Origin: Streptomyces hygroscopicus
Lineage (GTDB): Bacteria > Actinomycetota > Actinomycetes > Streptomycetales > Streptomycetaceae
Length of the DNA stretch: 64,000 nt
Direction: 5' to 3'
Assembly (NCBI GenBank): GCA_002021875.1
Contig: CP018627.1
Span: 3,596,001 to 3,660,000 of the forward strand
In this document: positions 52,711 through 60,134 of the stretch, one piece after another
How positions within the stretch are numbered: the first letter of the stretch is position 1
How the letters are laid out: each line of letters opens with the position of its first letter
Notes under the pieces: generated by a model
Databases searched by the model: none
What the model was told of the DNA's origin: nothing
Seen by the model: the letters and a program-made list of their open reading frames with translations, nothing else
Made by a program: the position numbers and the translations under genes

Positions 52711-52846
52711 TCGTATCACGGCCGTGCCCCTCAGAGGCGGTCGAAACGGTCCTGGCCAGCGCAGAAAGACCCGCCGTCAAAAACTCCTGACAGCAACACC
52801 GGTTTCCCGTTCCGTTCCCCGGGCCCCGGCCCCAGACAGGACAAAA

Positions 52847-52880
52847 GCCCGCCCCTTCGATCTGAAGGCTACTGGCGGGT
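52847..52880. other. hairpin GCCCGCC...GGCGGGT in the gap before nuoD's 3' end
   Basis: GCCCGCC (52847-52853) and GGCGGG (52874-52879) flank an inner CCTTCGATCTGAAGG. It may be a terminator for either direction. Apart from this and the terminator at 52676, the 52711-53033 stretch holds no recognisable gene. Confidence 0.35.
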
Positions 52881-53033
52881 TACTTGTCACCTGGTTCGCC
52901 GCTCGTTAAAGGCACCCCGAAGGGGCCGAGGGCCACAGGTCCGGTGATGCCGGTCGGGTGCCCAAGGGTCGCCGCAGCCGTCGCCGGAGTCGGGGAACGG
53001 GCGGACGAGTCAACCACGGTCACGCGATGGCTC

Positions 53034-54371
53034 TCACCGGTCCACGCCTCCCATCACCGGGTCGATGCCGGCCACGGCGACGATGACGTCCGCGACCTGC
53101 CCGCCCTCGCACATCGCGGCCATCGTCTGCAGGTTGGTGAAGCTCGGGTCGCGGAAGTGCACCCGGTAGGGGCGCGTGCCGCCGTCGGAGACTACGTGCA
53201 CGCCCAGCTCGCCCCTGGGGGACTCGACCGCCGTGTAGGTCTGCCCCGGCGGGACGCGGAAGCCCTCCGTCACCAGCTTGAAGTGGTAGATCAGCGCCTC
53301 CATGGACTCGCCCATGATCTTGCGAATGTGGTCCAGCGAGTTGCCGAGCCCGTCCGCGCCGAGCGCCAGCTGGGCCGGCCACGCGATCTTCTTGTCCGCG
53401 ACCATTACCTCGCCGCCGCCGCCCGTGAGCTGTTCCAGGCACTGCTCGACGATCCGCAGCGACTGCTCCATCTCGTGCAGCCGGATCAGGAACCGCCCGT
53501 AGGAGTCGCAGGTGTCGGCGGTCTCGACCTCGAAGTCGTAGCCCTCGTAGCCACAGTACGGATGCGACTTGCGCAGGTCGTGCGGCAGGCCGGTGGCCCG
53601 CAGGATCGGGCCGGTCGCGCCCAGCGCCATGCAGCCCGCCAGGTTCAGATAGCCGACGTCCATCAGCCGGGCCTTGAAGACCGGGTTGTTGGTGGCGAGC
53701 TTGTCGTACTCGGGCAGCCGCGAGCGCAGCAGCCTCACGCCCTCACGGATATCGTCCAGCGCGCCGGGCGGCAGGTCCTGCGCCAGCCCGCCGGGCCGCA
53801 CGTAGCCGTGGTTCATGCGCAGGCCGGTGACCAGCTCGAAGATGTCGAGGATGACCTCGCGGTCACGGAAGCCGTAGACCATCAGCGTGGTGGAGCCGAT
53901 CTCCATCCCGCCTGCGGCCACGGCGACCAGATGGGAGGAGATCCGGTTGAGCTCCATCATCATCACGCGGATGACGCTCGCCCGCTCCGGGATGTGGTCG
54001 GTGATGCCCAGCAGCTTCTCCACCGCCAGGCAGTAGGCCGTCTCGTTGAACAGCGGCATCAGGTAGTCCATGCGGGTCACGAACGTCGTGCCCTGGACCC
54101 AGTTGCGGAACTCCATGTTCTTCTCGATGCCGGTGTGCAGGTAGCCGATGCCGCAGCGGGCCTCCTTCACCGTCTCGCCGTCGATCTCCAGGATCAGCCG
54201 CAGCACACCGTGCGTGGACGGGTGCTGCGGACCCATGTTGACGATGATCCGCTCGTCGTCCGCCTTCTCCGCCGCGGAGAAGATCTCGTCCCAGTCGCCG
54301 CCGGTGATCGTGTAGGTGTGACCCTCGGTGGTGTCGCGGGCGCCTGCCGGTTCATGCTCGGGGCTGCTCAT
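53034..54371 (-). CDS. nuoD: NADH-quinone oxidoreductase subunit D
   Basis: The product is 445 aa from the ATG at 54371 ([20 protein letters not shown]); upstream codons to 54476 are not family-like. It is the 49-kDa-type subunit of complex I at the quinone site. Hallmarks are [63 protein letters not shown]..., [20 protein letters not shown] and the C-terminal [11 protein letters not shown]. Length matches the family (430-445 aa). No nuoA-C or nuoE-N gene is adjacent, unlike the main Streptomyces operon, so this is a solitary paralogue or a remnant of a partial second cluster. The next gene upstream is a broken permease on the other strand. Confidence 0.92.
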   Translation of the reverse strand: MSSPEHEPAGARDTTEGHTYTITGGDWDEIFSAAEKADDERIIVNMGPQHPSTHGVLRLILEIDGETVKEARCGIGYLHTGIEKNMEFRNWVQGTTFVTRMDYLMPLFNETAYCLAVEKLLGITDHIPERASVIRVMMMELNRISSHLVAVAAGGMEIGSTTLMVYGFRDREVILDIFELVTGLRMNHGYVRPGGLAQDLPPGALDDIREGVRLLRSRLPEYDKLATNNPVFKARLMDVGYLNLAGCMALGATGPILRATGLPHDLRKSHPYCGYEGYDFEVETADTCDSYGRFLIRLHEMEQSLRIVEQCLEQLTGGGGEVMVADKKIAWPAQLALGADGLGNSLDHIRKIMGESMEALIYHFKLVTEGFRVPPGQTYTAVESPRGELGVHVVSDGGTRPYRVHFRDPSFTNLQTMAAMCEGGQVADVIVAVAGIDPVMGGVDR

Positions 54372-54474
54372 CGGCTGTAGAACCTCCGGTGTGGTCGCCG
54401 ATCGCGTCCGCGTGTGCGGGCTGCGCGCGACCAGACACATCATCCAGAATTGCGCATCTTCGGCAGGAATGCCC

Positions 54475-55016
54475 ACCCGTCCTGGACCTGGCCCACAACG
54501 CCGCCCCCGGCACCCTGTACGCGATCTTCCAGCTCCTCACCGCGCTGCTGCTGCTCTCGGCCGCGTCCTCCTCCTTCCAGGTCGGGCCCGGCCTGGAAGG
54601 AGGAGGACCTTCCAGGTCGGGCCCGGCCTGCTGAAAGCACTGGCCCGCCACCACGGCCATGGCGGCACCGATGCCGGAATCCTGCCCGCCGTGTGGGGAC
54701 GTACCAACTGCACCACGCCCCGTACTGGGGCGTGCTGCTCTTCCTGGCCGTCTCCGCGGTCGTGATCATCACGGCCGGCGGTGACGACCAGCGGCTGGTC
54801 CTGTTGCGCGAACGCCGCTTCGGACACGCGGCGGTCAACCTCGTGGGTGCGGTCGCCGTCGCCTTCGTGCTGGTGGTCAACCTCTCCCGGGGCGAGCCGA
54901 TCGCCTCCCTGGTCGCCGCGGTCGCGATCGCCGCGGTCCTGCACCGGATGTGGGTCAAGGCCGGACGCCCGCGCGGCATCCGCGACGTCACGGCCGAGGC
55001 CGAAGCCGGCCACTGA
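54475..55016 (+). pseudogene. C-terminal remnant of an APC-type amino-acid permease with an internal duplication
   Basis: Pieces in three frames read [38 protein letters not shown], then after a 35-bp duplication LLKALARHHGHGGTDAGILP, AVWGRT and HAPYWGVLLFLAVSAVVIIT, AGGDDQRLVL. The end reads LRERRFGHAAVNLVGAVAVA, FVLVVNLSRGEPIASLVAAV, AIAAVLHRMWVKAGRPRGIR. These are transmembrane segments from the last third of an APC transporter. A piece equivalent to the 'FVSFLAGLLAM' helix is missing. Not functional. Confidence 0.7.
54573..54630. repeat. 23-bp direct repeat with 35-bp period inside the broken permease
   Basis: CCTTCCAGGTCGGGCCCGGC followed by CTG occurs at 54573-54595 and again at 54608-54630. 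Each copy contains a near-palindrome CCAGGTCGGGCCCGGCCTGG. A 35-bp insertion is not a multiple of three, so it breaks the frame. Confidence 0.85.
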
Positions 55017-55184
55017 GCCCGCCCGGTCGCGTCAGGTCACGGGATTCGGAGCGAATACCGAGCCGCACATGACGGGGGTGCAGCATCGGGCCTTGGCGCC
55101 ACTCCTCCGCCTGTCCCACACGCACGGCACGTTCACGATCGAAGCAATCCACTGACACTTCCTGGCAGTACCACTGACGTTCTC

Positions 55185-55554
55185 GTGGCAGACGACAGCC
55201 GGTGGGCCACCGGCCACCGGCGGCGCATGCGCGAGATCCTGGGGCCCGACACGATCCCGGTGTACGACGCCGAGTGGGAGATGTGGGAGCTGGTCCCGGT
55301 GCCCGGCCCCGAGGAGCAGACCCGTGCTCCGGGAGACGTTGGGCATCATCCTGGCGCAGGCGTCGATGGAGGAGCGCGCGGTCTGCGAGGCGATGCTCAC
55401 CACCGGGGGCACCCAGGAGATGATCGCGCAGCAGCTCGGAACGACGCGGAAGTCGGTCGAGCGGCGCCTGAGCCGGGTCCGGCGCCGCGCCGAGAAGCTC
55501 GCCGCGGCTGGCGTCATCATGGTCCCCTCGGTCAGTTCGGCGGTGACCCGGTGA
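55185..55554 (+). pseudogene. sigma-like helix-turn-helix protein, frameshifted
   Basis: From GTG 55185 the frame reads ADDSRWATGHRRRMREILGP, DTIPVYDAEWEMWELVPVPG PEEQTR and then becomes non-coding. From 55324 another frame reads LRETLGIILAQASMEERAVC, EAMLTTGGTQEMIAQQLGTT, RKSVERRLSRVRRRAEKLAA to the stop at 55554. The second piece is a region-4-like HTH. The two fit together as one protein if two bases (GT) were lost in 'cccgtgctcc' near 55322. Similar small HTH proteins sit in actinobacterial integrative elements. If the GTG at 55324 is used, a 76-aa protein could still be made. Confidence 0.55.
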
Positions 55555-55668
55555 ACGGCCCTCTCGATCTGCGCGCTCTTGCCCTTCTCCTCGCCGGAGC
55601 GTTCACGGGATACCTCGCGTACGCGCACCCTGCCGTCGGCGTCGCCCTGCTCGTCGCCGTCGGGGTCC
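55551..55668 (+). pseudogene. start of a small membrane protein, cut by the toxin fragment
   Basis: From the GTG at 55551, overlapping the previous stop as GTGA, the frame reads NGPLDLRALALLLAGAFTGY then LAYAHPAVGVALLVAVGV, a two-helix membrane hairpin. At 55668 it runs into unrelated RHS-type sequence in another frame. It was probably the gene following the HTH gene in the same mobile element. Confidence 0.5.
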
Positions 55669-56133
55669 AACCCTGGCGCTTACGTGCACAATCCGTACAC
55701 GTGGAGCGACCCGCTCGGCCTCGCACCCAAGTGCCCTGTAGCGAAGGCCAAGGCTGCCGTGGACAAGATCATCGATCGCGCCCAAGAGGGCAAGCTGAGA
55801 AAGTCCACCAACTACCATCCACACTTCGACAACGACGAACGAGTCTTGGAGATCCTGAAGAACCCGGACGCGGTATACCTATCCGAAGGAAACCGCGGAA
55901 ATCTCATTTTCCGACAAGGCGATGACATCGTGGTCACGAAGGGGGCAGGTGCTGGCGCAGGCGATGTCATCACCGCCTACGGCCCATCCGGAGTCAAGGG
56001 CGAATCCGGAGCCGAAGCGCTGGGCGGATCACCCACGGATCCCGGACACCCGGTAACCCATGACGACATCGTGAACGGTAAAATCCCAGACACCAGGGGC
56101 GGCCACATGGCACCCGCCAAGCAGATCCGATGA
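55669..56133 (+). pseudogene. orphan C-terminal tip of an RHS/polymorphic toxin
   Basis: From 55669 the frame reads NPGAYVHNPYTWSDPLGLAP, the junction typical of RHS-repeat proteins just before the variable toxin (Y.HNP.TW.DPLGLAP). The 130-residue tip follows: KAAVDKIIDRAQEGKLRKST, NYHPHFDNDERVLEILKNPD, AVYLSEGNRGNLIFRQGDDI, VVTKGAGAGAGDVITAYGPS, GVKGESGAEALGGSPTDPGH and ends HMAPAKQIR. The length and pattern suggest a nuclease of the BECR type (EndoU/colicin-like), which is inference. No RHS core or start codon precedes it; a Met codon at 55579 in frame would give an unrelated N-terminus. It is therefore silent, or a reserve module for recombination. The next gene is its likely immunity partner. 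Confidence 0.75.
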
Positions 56134-56143
56134 GGCAACAGTC

Positions 56144-56905
56144 ATGGTGAGGTTCTCGATCGGCGACACCGTGAATGCTGAAACCACGCGGAATTCGCTG
56201 ACATTTACTCCGCGATTCGACTTCATCGATCTTCAGGTGATCGTCGCCGCGTATACGGGCCCGAACGAGCGCGAACAGCATCTGGCCCACACATTCGGCA
56301 GCATGCAGTGGCTGTGGTCGGAGAATGACGAGTTCCGGTTCGACCAGGACAGTCGGGAGCTGTCCCACGCCACGTTCTTCGTGCCCCGGGATTCCGCTCC
56401 CTCCCCCCTCTGCCACCGTGCGCCCCATGAGCCACAGCGACTCCCCGGCGGGCTGCGTGCAGACACCGCACAGAACTTCGCCCTCCCCCAGGCAACGATC
56501 TTCTGCTGCGACCCTGAAGCGGCAGAGTTGCGGTGCTACCGGGACCTCAGTGTTCTCGACGGAGAACCGGGAACCCTGATCGGTATCGCCCCCGACGTGG
56601 GCCTCCTCATTAAGGGAGGCTCGGTAGCCGGCTGGAGCCTCACCGATCCCGTGCGGTACCTGACAGATGGTTTCGCAGACCCTGAGGCCACGCCGCCGTC
56701 TCACACCACCCGGCTCCGGCTGGCCGAGTGTCTCAACCTGGTCACCGCGCCGCTCATCGACGAGGTGATGGACCAGGACGCGGACACCTGGCACAGGCTC
56801 CGGGCAATCGAGCGCGACCTGCGCGAGCAACAGGACGACCGGAACCGCGCGGCCATCATGCACCGGGTGATCAGTCGTCTGATCGAGGACTACGAGTCTT
56901 ACTGA
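56144..56905 (+). CDS. probable immunity protein for the displaced toxin tip
   Basis: The product is 253 aa from the ATG at 56144, 10 bp after the toxin stop. It is acidic and soluble: VRFSIGDTVNAETTRNSLTF, LQVIVAAYTGPNEREQHLAH, GSMQWLWSENDEFRFDQDSR, TTRLRLAECLNLVTAPLIDE and VISRLIEDYESY. I do not recognise a named immunity family; the call rests on position, size and composition. Its last codons read GAG TCT TAC TGA, with TAC TGA formed across the TA target and the first bases of the IS630 end at 56902. So its original C-terminus has been replaced. Confidence 0.7.
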   Translation: MVRFSIGDTVNAETTRNSLTFTPRFDFIDLQVIVAAYTGPNEREQHLAHTFGSMQWLWSENDEFRFDQDSRELSHATFFVPRDSAPSPLCHRAPHEPQRLPGGLRADTAQNFALPQATIFCCDPEAAELRCYRDLSVLDGEPGTLIGIAPDVGLLIKGGSVAGWSLTDPVRYLTDGFADPEATPPSHTTRLRLAECLNLVTAPLIDEVMDQDADTWHRLRAIERDLREQQDDRNRAAIMHRVISRLIEDYESY

Positions 56906-57447
56906 TCTTTTCGTAAGTTCGGTGGGTGTGGTGGGCCGATGGTCAGGCCGGTATGGGCCAGGAATGACCATGGCAGTCGGGGGTTAGCGTTGATGCGGTG
57001 AATGCCTTGCTCCGTGGCGTCGGCGACATCGGCGAGGTGGTCGCCGGCGAGGTTGGCGAGTTCACGCTTCTTGAGCGAGGACCACAGCAGTGCCACCGGG
57101 TTCAGCTCGGGAGCGTAGGCGGGTAATCGTTCCAGGGTGAGCCAGTCCTGTTCGGCGACCCAGGCCCGCATCGCCCGGCTCCAGTGGGCGGACAGGCCGT
57201 CCCAGACCAGGACCACCCGCTCGCCGCGGTAGAACACCTTCATATGCTCCAGAACCTCGATGAGACCGGCGGTGTCGTAGCTGCCGGGCTTGAGGTGGAA
57301 GCACAGGCGGGCCCCGCGATCGGGGTCGGTGGAGTGGTAGCCCAAGGCCCCGGCCATCGACGCGCGCTTCCAGTTCAGGCGGTGCCGCAGGAGCGGAGTC
57401 CGCCCTCGGGGTGCGTAGGTGCGGCGGATCTGCGGGAGCAGAGAGAC
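56902..57447 (-). pseudogene. IS630-family transposase, C-terminal part, second copy
   Basis: The IS end CTGATCTTTTCGTAAGTTCG begins at 56902 after a TA. The minus-strand frame reads IRRTYAPRGRTPLLRHRLNW, KRASMAGALGYHSTDPDRGA, LVWDGLSAHWSRAMRAWVAE (second D) and PELNPVALLWSSLKKRELAN (E), ending LRKDQ with a TAA that straddles the insertion junction (56899-56901). It is related to but distinct from the 19115 copy. The N-terminal and first-D part are missing because a piece of rve-type IS starts at 57448. Confidence 0.82.
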
Positions 57448-57617
57448 TGCGGGTGCCGATAAATCATCCACGCAGGTCGGGAGCCTGATCACGGATCTTC
57501 GGTTCTCCTCGACATTCACCCGAGTGTCTTTCACCGGCGCAGAGCCCCGGCGGCATCATGGTCTGTCGTGCTGCTGCGTCTGGCCTACCTCGCCGCGACC
57601 AACGCCCTGGCGTTCGA
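57448..57617 (+). mobile_element. left-end fragment of an rve-type IS
   Basis: TGCGGGTGCCGATAAATCAT from 57448 matches the left end at 44610. Through 'gtgctgctgcgtctggcctacctcgccgcgaccaacgcc' (about 57568-57606) it matches the first codons of the 44728 transposase. The match ends near 57617. It is the last IS piece before the large-gene pair; 57618-57732 is the presumed promoter region of the next gene. Confidence 0.75.
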
Positions 57618-57732
57618 GTCACCGTCGACCATCGCAAAGTGACGAAAGTGCTTCCGGAATGTTCCGGGTCGGCATACCCTGCGGGGATTACGCACGTCAG
57701 ACCGCAGCAGCCTGAAGCGCGGCGGAGGTGTC

Positions 57733-60054
57733 ATGGGTGGGGACCCGCATGTATCAGCAACGGTTGTCGAGAGTGGGGGGCCGGAGGCGTCATTGACGCC
57801 TGGCGACAGGGCGCACGTGCCTGATCCGTACGGTGACCGGGCCCTGCTGACCTCTGCCATGGCGAAGGGTTATGACGCCGTACCCGACGAAGAACGAGAT
57901 CGGCTGCGACGCTACCTCGAAGCGGTTGTCGCGGCCCGCTCGGCGCCCGTGCACACCACTGTCGCCTTCAACGCCGTGTATTTCGGATACGACCTCGGCG
58001 GTGACGGCTACGGCGGCAGCCCGCTCTGCCTCGACGACTTCCCTGTGATCACCTTCGGCGAGTGCGCCCCCATGCTGCCGGTCGGTGCAATGGTGTGTGT
58101 CACCACCGGGTCGGACCCGTTGTACGCCGAGGTCGTCTATCGGGAGGGTGCCCACCCAGAGGTGGGCACCCTCGGCGACATACCGGCCTGGGTGTCGGGG
58201 GCGCCTGCAGGCGCCGAGGGCGCGGGGAGGCCGGGAGACGGCGTTGCGCCACGGCGAAGGGAGCTCCTGGTCCCGGATCTCCATGCCTTCGGCCCGGGTC
58301 TGAGCCTGTCATCGGCTCAGCTTCACCGCTTACGCACGCGCCGGCGCTGGATCAACGAGGACGGTCATGTCGTCGTCGATGTCCGCTACCCGTCCCCGGA
58401 GACGGCCCGACGCGACGCCTTGACGGCCTATGCGGACCATCTCCTGACGACGGCACGGAAGCAACTCCTCAGCCCCGTCGTCCCCGTATCCCTCGCCGCG
58501 CTGGTGGGCGGCACGCACGACGACGACCTGCGGGCAGGGCTGCTCGGTCTCCTCGGCACCGTGCGGGGTGTGCTCAACTCCAGCGCCATCCTGCGCACAT
58601 GGGGTGACTACGCCATGACCCGGACCTCCCTCGCGGATTGCTGGGCGGACACCGGACCGCTGGGCGGTGATGACCTCAGGTCGCTTGCCGCAGCGGTCGA
58701 ACACGCGGCCAACCCAGGGAGGCGGCGCTACGGCCTCACCACGCCGGTCACCGTGTACACAGCGGTCGGACCGCGGCTTCGCGGGTTCCCGGGGGCGACG
58801 GAACTGCTCAGGGGAGTGGGGTACGCCACAGCGGTGTGCCGGGCAAATCTGGCGCTCGCCGATGTCGTCCAAGGGGACAGCGATCAGGGCCTGTTCGAGA
58901 ACTGCTCTCGCATCACGCTAGACGACGCGTTCGAGGGCGGAGGCGTGTGGCGGTCCCATCATCCCGGTGACGCAGAAACGCTTGGAGATCCCCTTGCCCC
59001 GGCCGGACGCGGCTGGGCGTCCACGTTGCCCGCGCCATCTGAGCCAGAGCCGGAAACAGCCTTGGACCCGGTCGATTTGCCTCTTGCCGACGACGCCTCT
59101 CTCGGCGCCGGTGATCTTCTGCGGAGCGACGCGCAGGAGATCGTCTGGCGGGCACCCCTACGGCTGGCCCAGCTCATCGACGGCTGGTTCCCTTTGCATC
59201 CGTACGTCGTCGAGGAACTCCGCCGGTCTCACGGTGCGCGCTCCACAATTCGCCTCGAACTCGACCATGTTGGCGCAGTGTTGGACGAAACGGAGGCGGT
59301 GCAGGACGTCACCGCCGAACTCGGGTACGACTCCGGCCGGTTGAAGGGAATCGCTTGGCCTCGCGACTTCTTCCCCGGCCTGATGATTGAGCTGCGCCGA
59401 CTCCGTGGCGGTTCGGTGATCCGCCTGGCCACGACACGGCTCGAGGAACGGGTACAGGTCGGCGACCGTGAGACCGGGCACTGTTATGACCCTCGTGTGC
59501 TCACTCGGGAGGACGTCCCGGGAAGTGACCGTCACGGTGACAGCGCTGTCGGGCTCGCTCCCCGGCAGTTGGTAATGCGCACCGTGCGCCGTTGCGGTCT
59601 GCTCACCCTGGACGGTCATGCCCTGATGGACCGTTCGGTCCTGCCGAGCGCGGTCTACGGGCGTCGGCCGGCCCGGTCACAGGCCGCCGCCCTGGAATCA
59701 GCCGTCGCGGAACTGCTCGCGGAACGGGTCCTGGAACCGGCCCTCGGCAGCCGAGACGCCTGGGGCCAGCCTCATTTCCCGCCGCGCGACGGCCAGCGGA
59801 CAATTCCTCTCATCGGCTACCGCCCCGCCCGGCCTCGGGTGATATGTCCCTGGGGCGGCACCGAACCGGGTGGTGAAGGGTTGCGGGGCGTCCAGTTCGT
59901 CCCCGGCCATTTGCGCCGCCTGCGACCGGGTTGCTATCCCAGCGACGTCCAGCGCGCGGCATTTCGGGAGCACTGCCGCAGGCTCGGCAAGGCGGACGGC
60001 TGGGAACTGCCATACGGATACACGTTCGTCACCGAGCACAAGCGCGGCCGCTGA
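57733..60054 (+). CDS. large uncharacterised protein A of a two-gene unit
   Basis: The product is 773 aa from the ATG at 57733, with GGAGGT at 57724-57729. I do not recognise a family. It is soluble, with no signal peptide or membrane helix. A conserved-looking N-terminal domain contains VAFNAVYFGYDLGGDGYGGS and FPVITFGECAPMLPVGAMVC. A middle part includes TWGDYAMTRTSLADCWADTG, and the second half has IDGWFPLHPYVVEELRRSHG, VLDETEAVQDVTAELGYDSG and AWPRDFFPGLMIELRRLRGG. Near residues 640-690, PSAVYGRRPARSQAAALESA VAELLAERVL could be a winged helix. The C-terminus is basic with RAAFREHCRRLGKADGWELP. It is followed 80 bp later by a much larger gene on the same strand. A DNA-linked or defence role is a guess from context. 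Confidence 0.85.
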   Translation: MGGDPHVSATVVESGGPEASLTPGDRAHVPDPYGDRALLTSAMAKGYDAVPDEERDRLRRYLEAVVAARSAPVHTTVAFNAVYFGYDLGGDGYGGSPLCLDDFPVITFGECAPMLPVGAMVCVTTGSDPLYAEVVYREGAHPEVGTLGDIPAWVSGAPAGAEGAGRPGDGVAPRRRELLVPDLHAFGPGLSLSSAQLHRLRTRRRWINEDGHVVVDVRYPSPETARRDALTAYADHLLTTARKQLLSPVVPVSLAALVGGTHDDDLRAGLLGLLGTVRGVLNSSAILRTWGDYAMTRTSLADCWADTGPLGGDDLRSLAAAVEHAANPGRRRYGLTTPVTVYTAVGPRLRGFPGATELLRGVGYATAVCRANLALADVVQGDSDQGLFENCSRITLDDAFEGGGVWRSHHPGDAETLGDPLAPAGRGWASTLPAPSEPEPETALDPVDLPLADDASLGAGDLLRSDAQEIVWRAPLRLAQLIDGWFPLHPYVVEELRRSHGARSTIRLELDHVGAVLDETEAVQDVTAELGYDSGRLKGIAWPRDFFPGLMIELRRLRGGSVIRLATTRLEERVQVGDRETGHCYDPRVLTREDVPGSDRHGDSAVGLAPRQLVMRTVRRCGLLTLDGHALMDRSVLPSAVYGRRPARSQAAALESAVAELLAERVLEPALGSRDAWGQPHFPPRDGQRTIPLIGYRPARPRVICPWGGTEPGGEGLRGVQFVPGHLRRLRPGCYPSDVQRAAFREHCRRLGKADGWELPYGYTFVTEHKRGR

Positions 60055-60134
60055 TCCGTCATGGCTTTGCGTGTCCACAGCTCCGGCCATCCCCTCCCTT
60101 TTTCTTGGTGTTCACAGAAACGGAGTACGCGTAC

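Noticed and set aside
52884..54380. 498-codon plus-strand open frame opposite nuoD
   Set aside because: Entirely antisense to nuoD, which matches its family end to end.
54577..54630. Possible regulatory RNA or attachment site formed by the repeated palindrome
   Set aside because: It lies within a broken permease coding sequence and is explained by a local duplication.
55579..55668. Met codon at 55579 as a true start for the toxin tip
   Set aside because: Residues before NPGAYVHNP are unrelated, and in another frame the same DNA encodes a plausible membrane-protein start; the toxin frame is more likely a displaced fragment.
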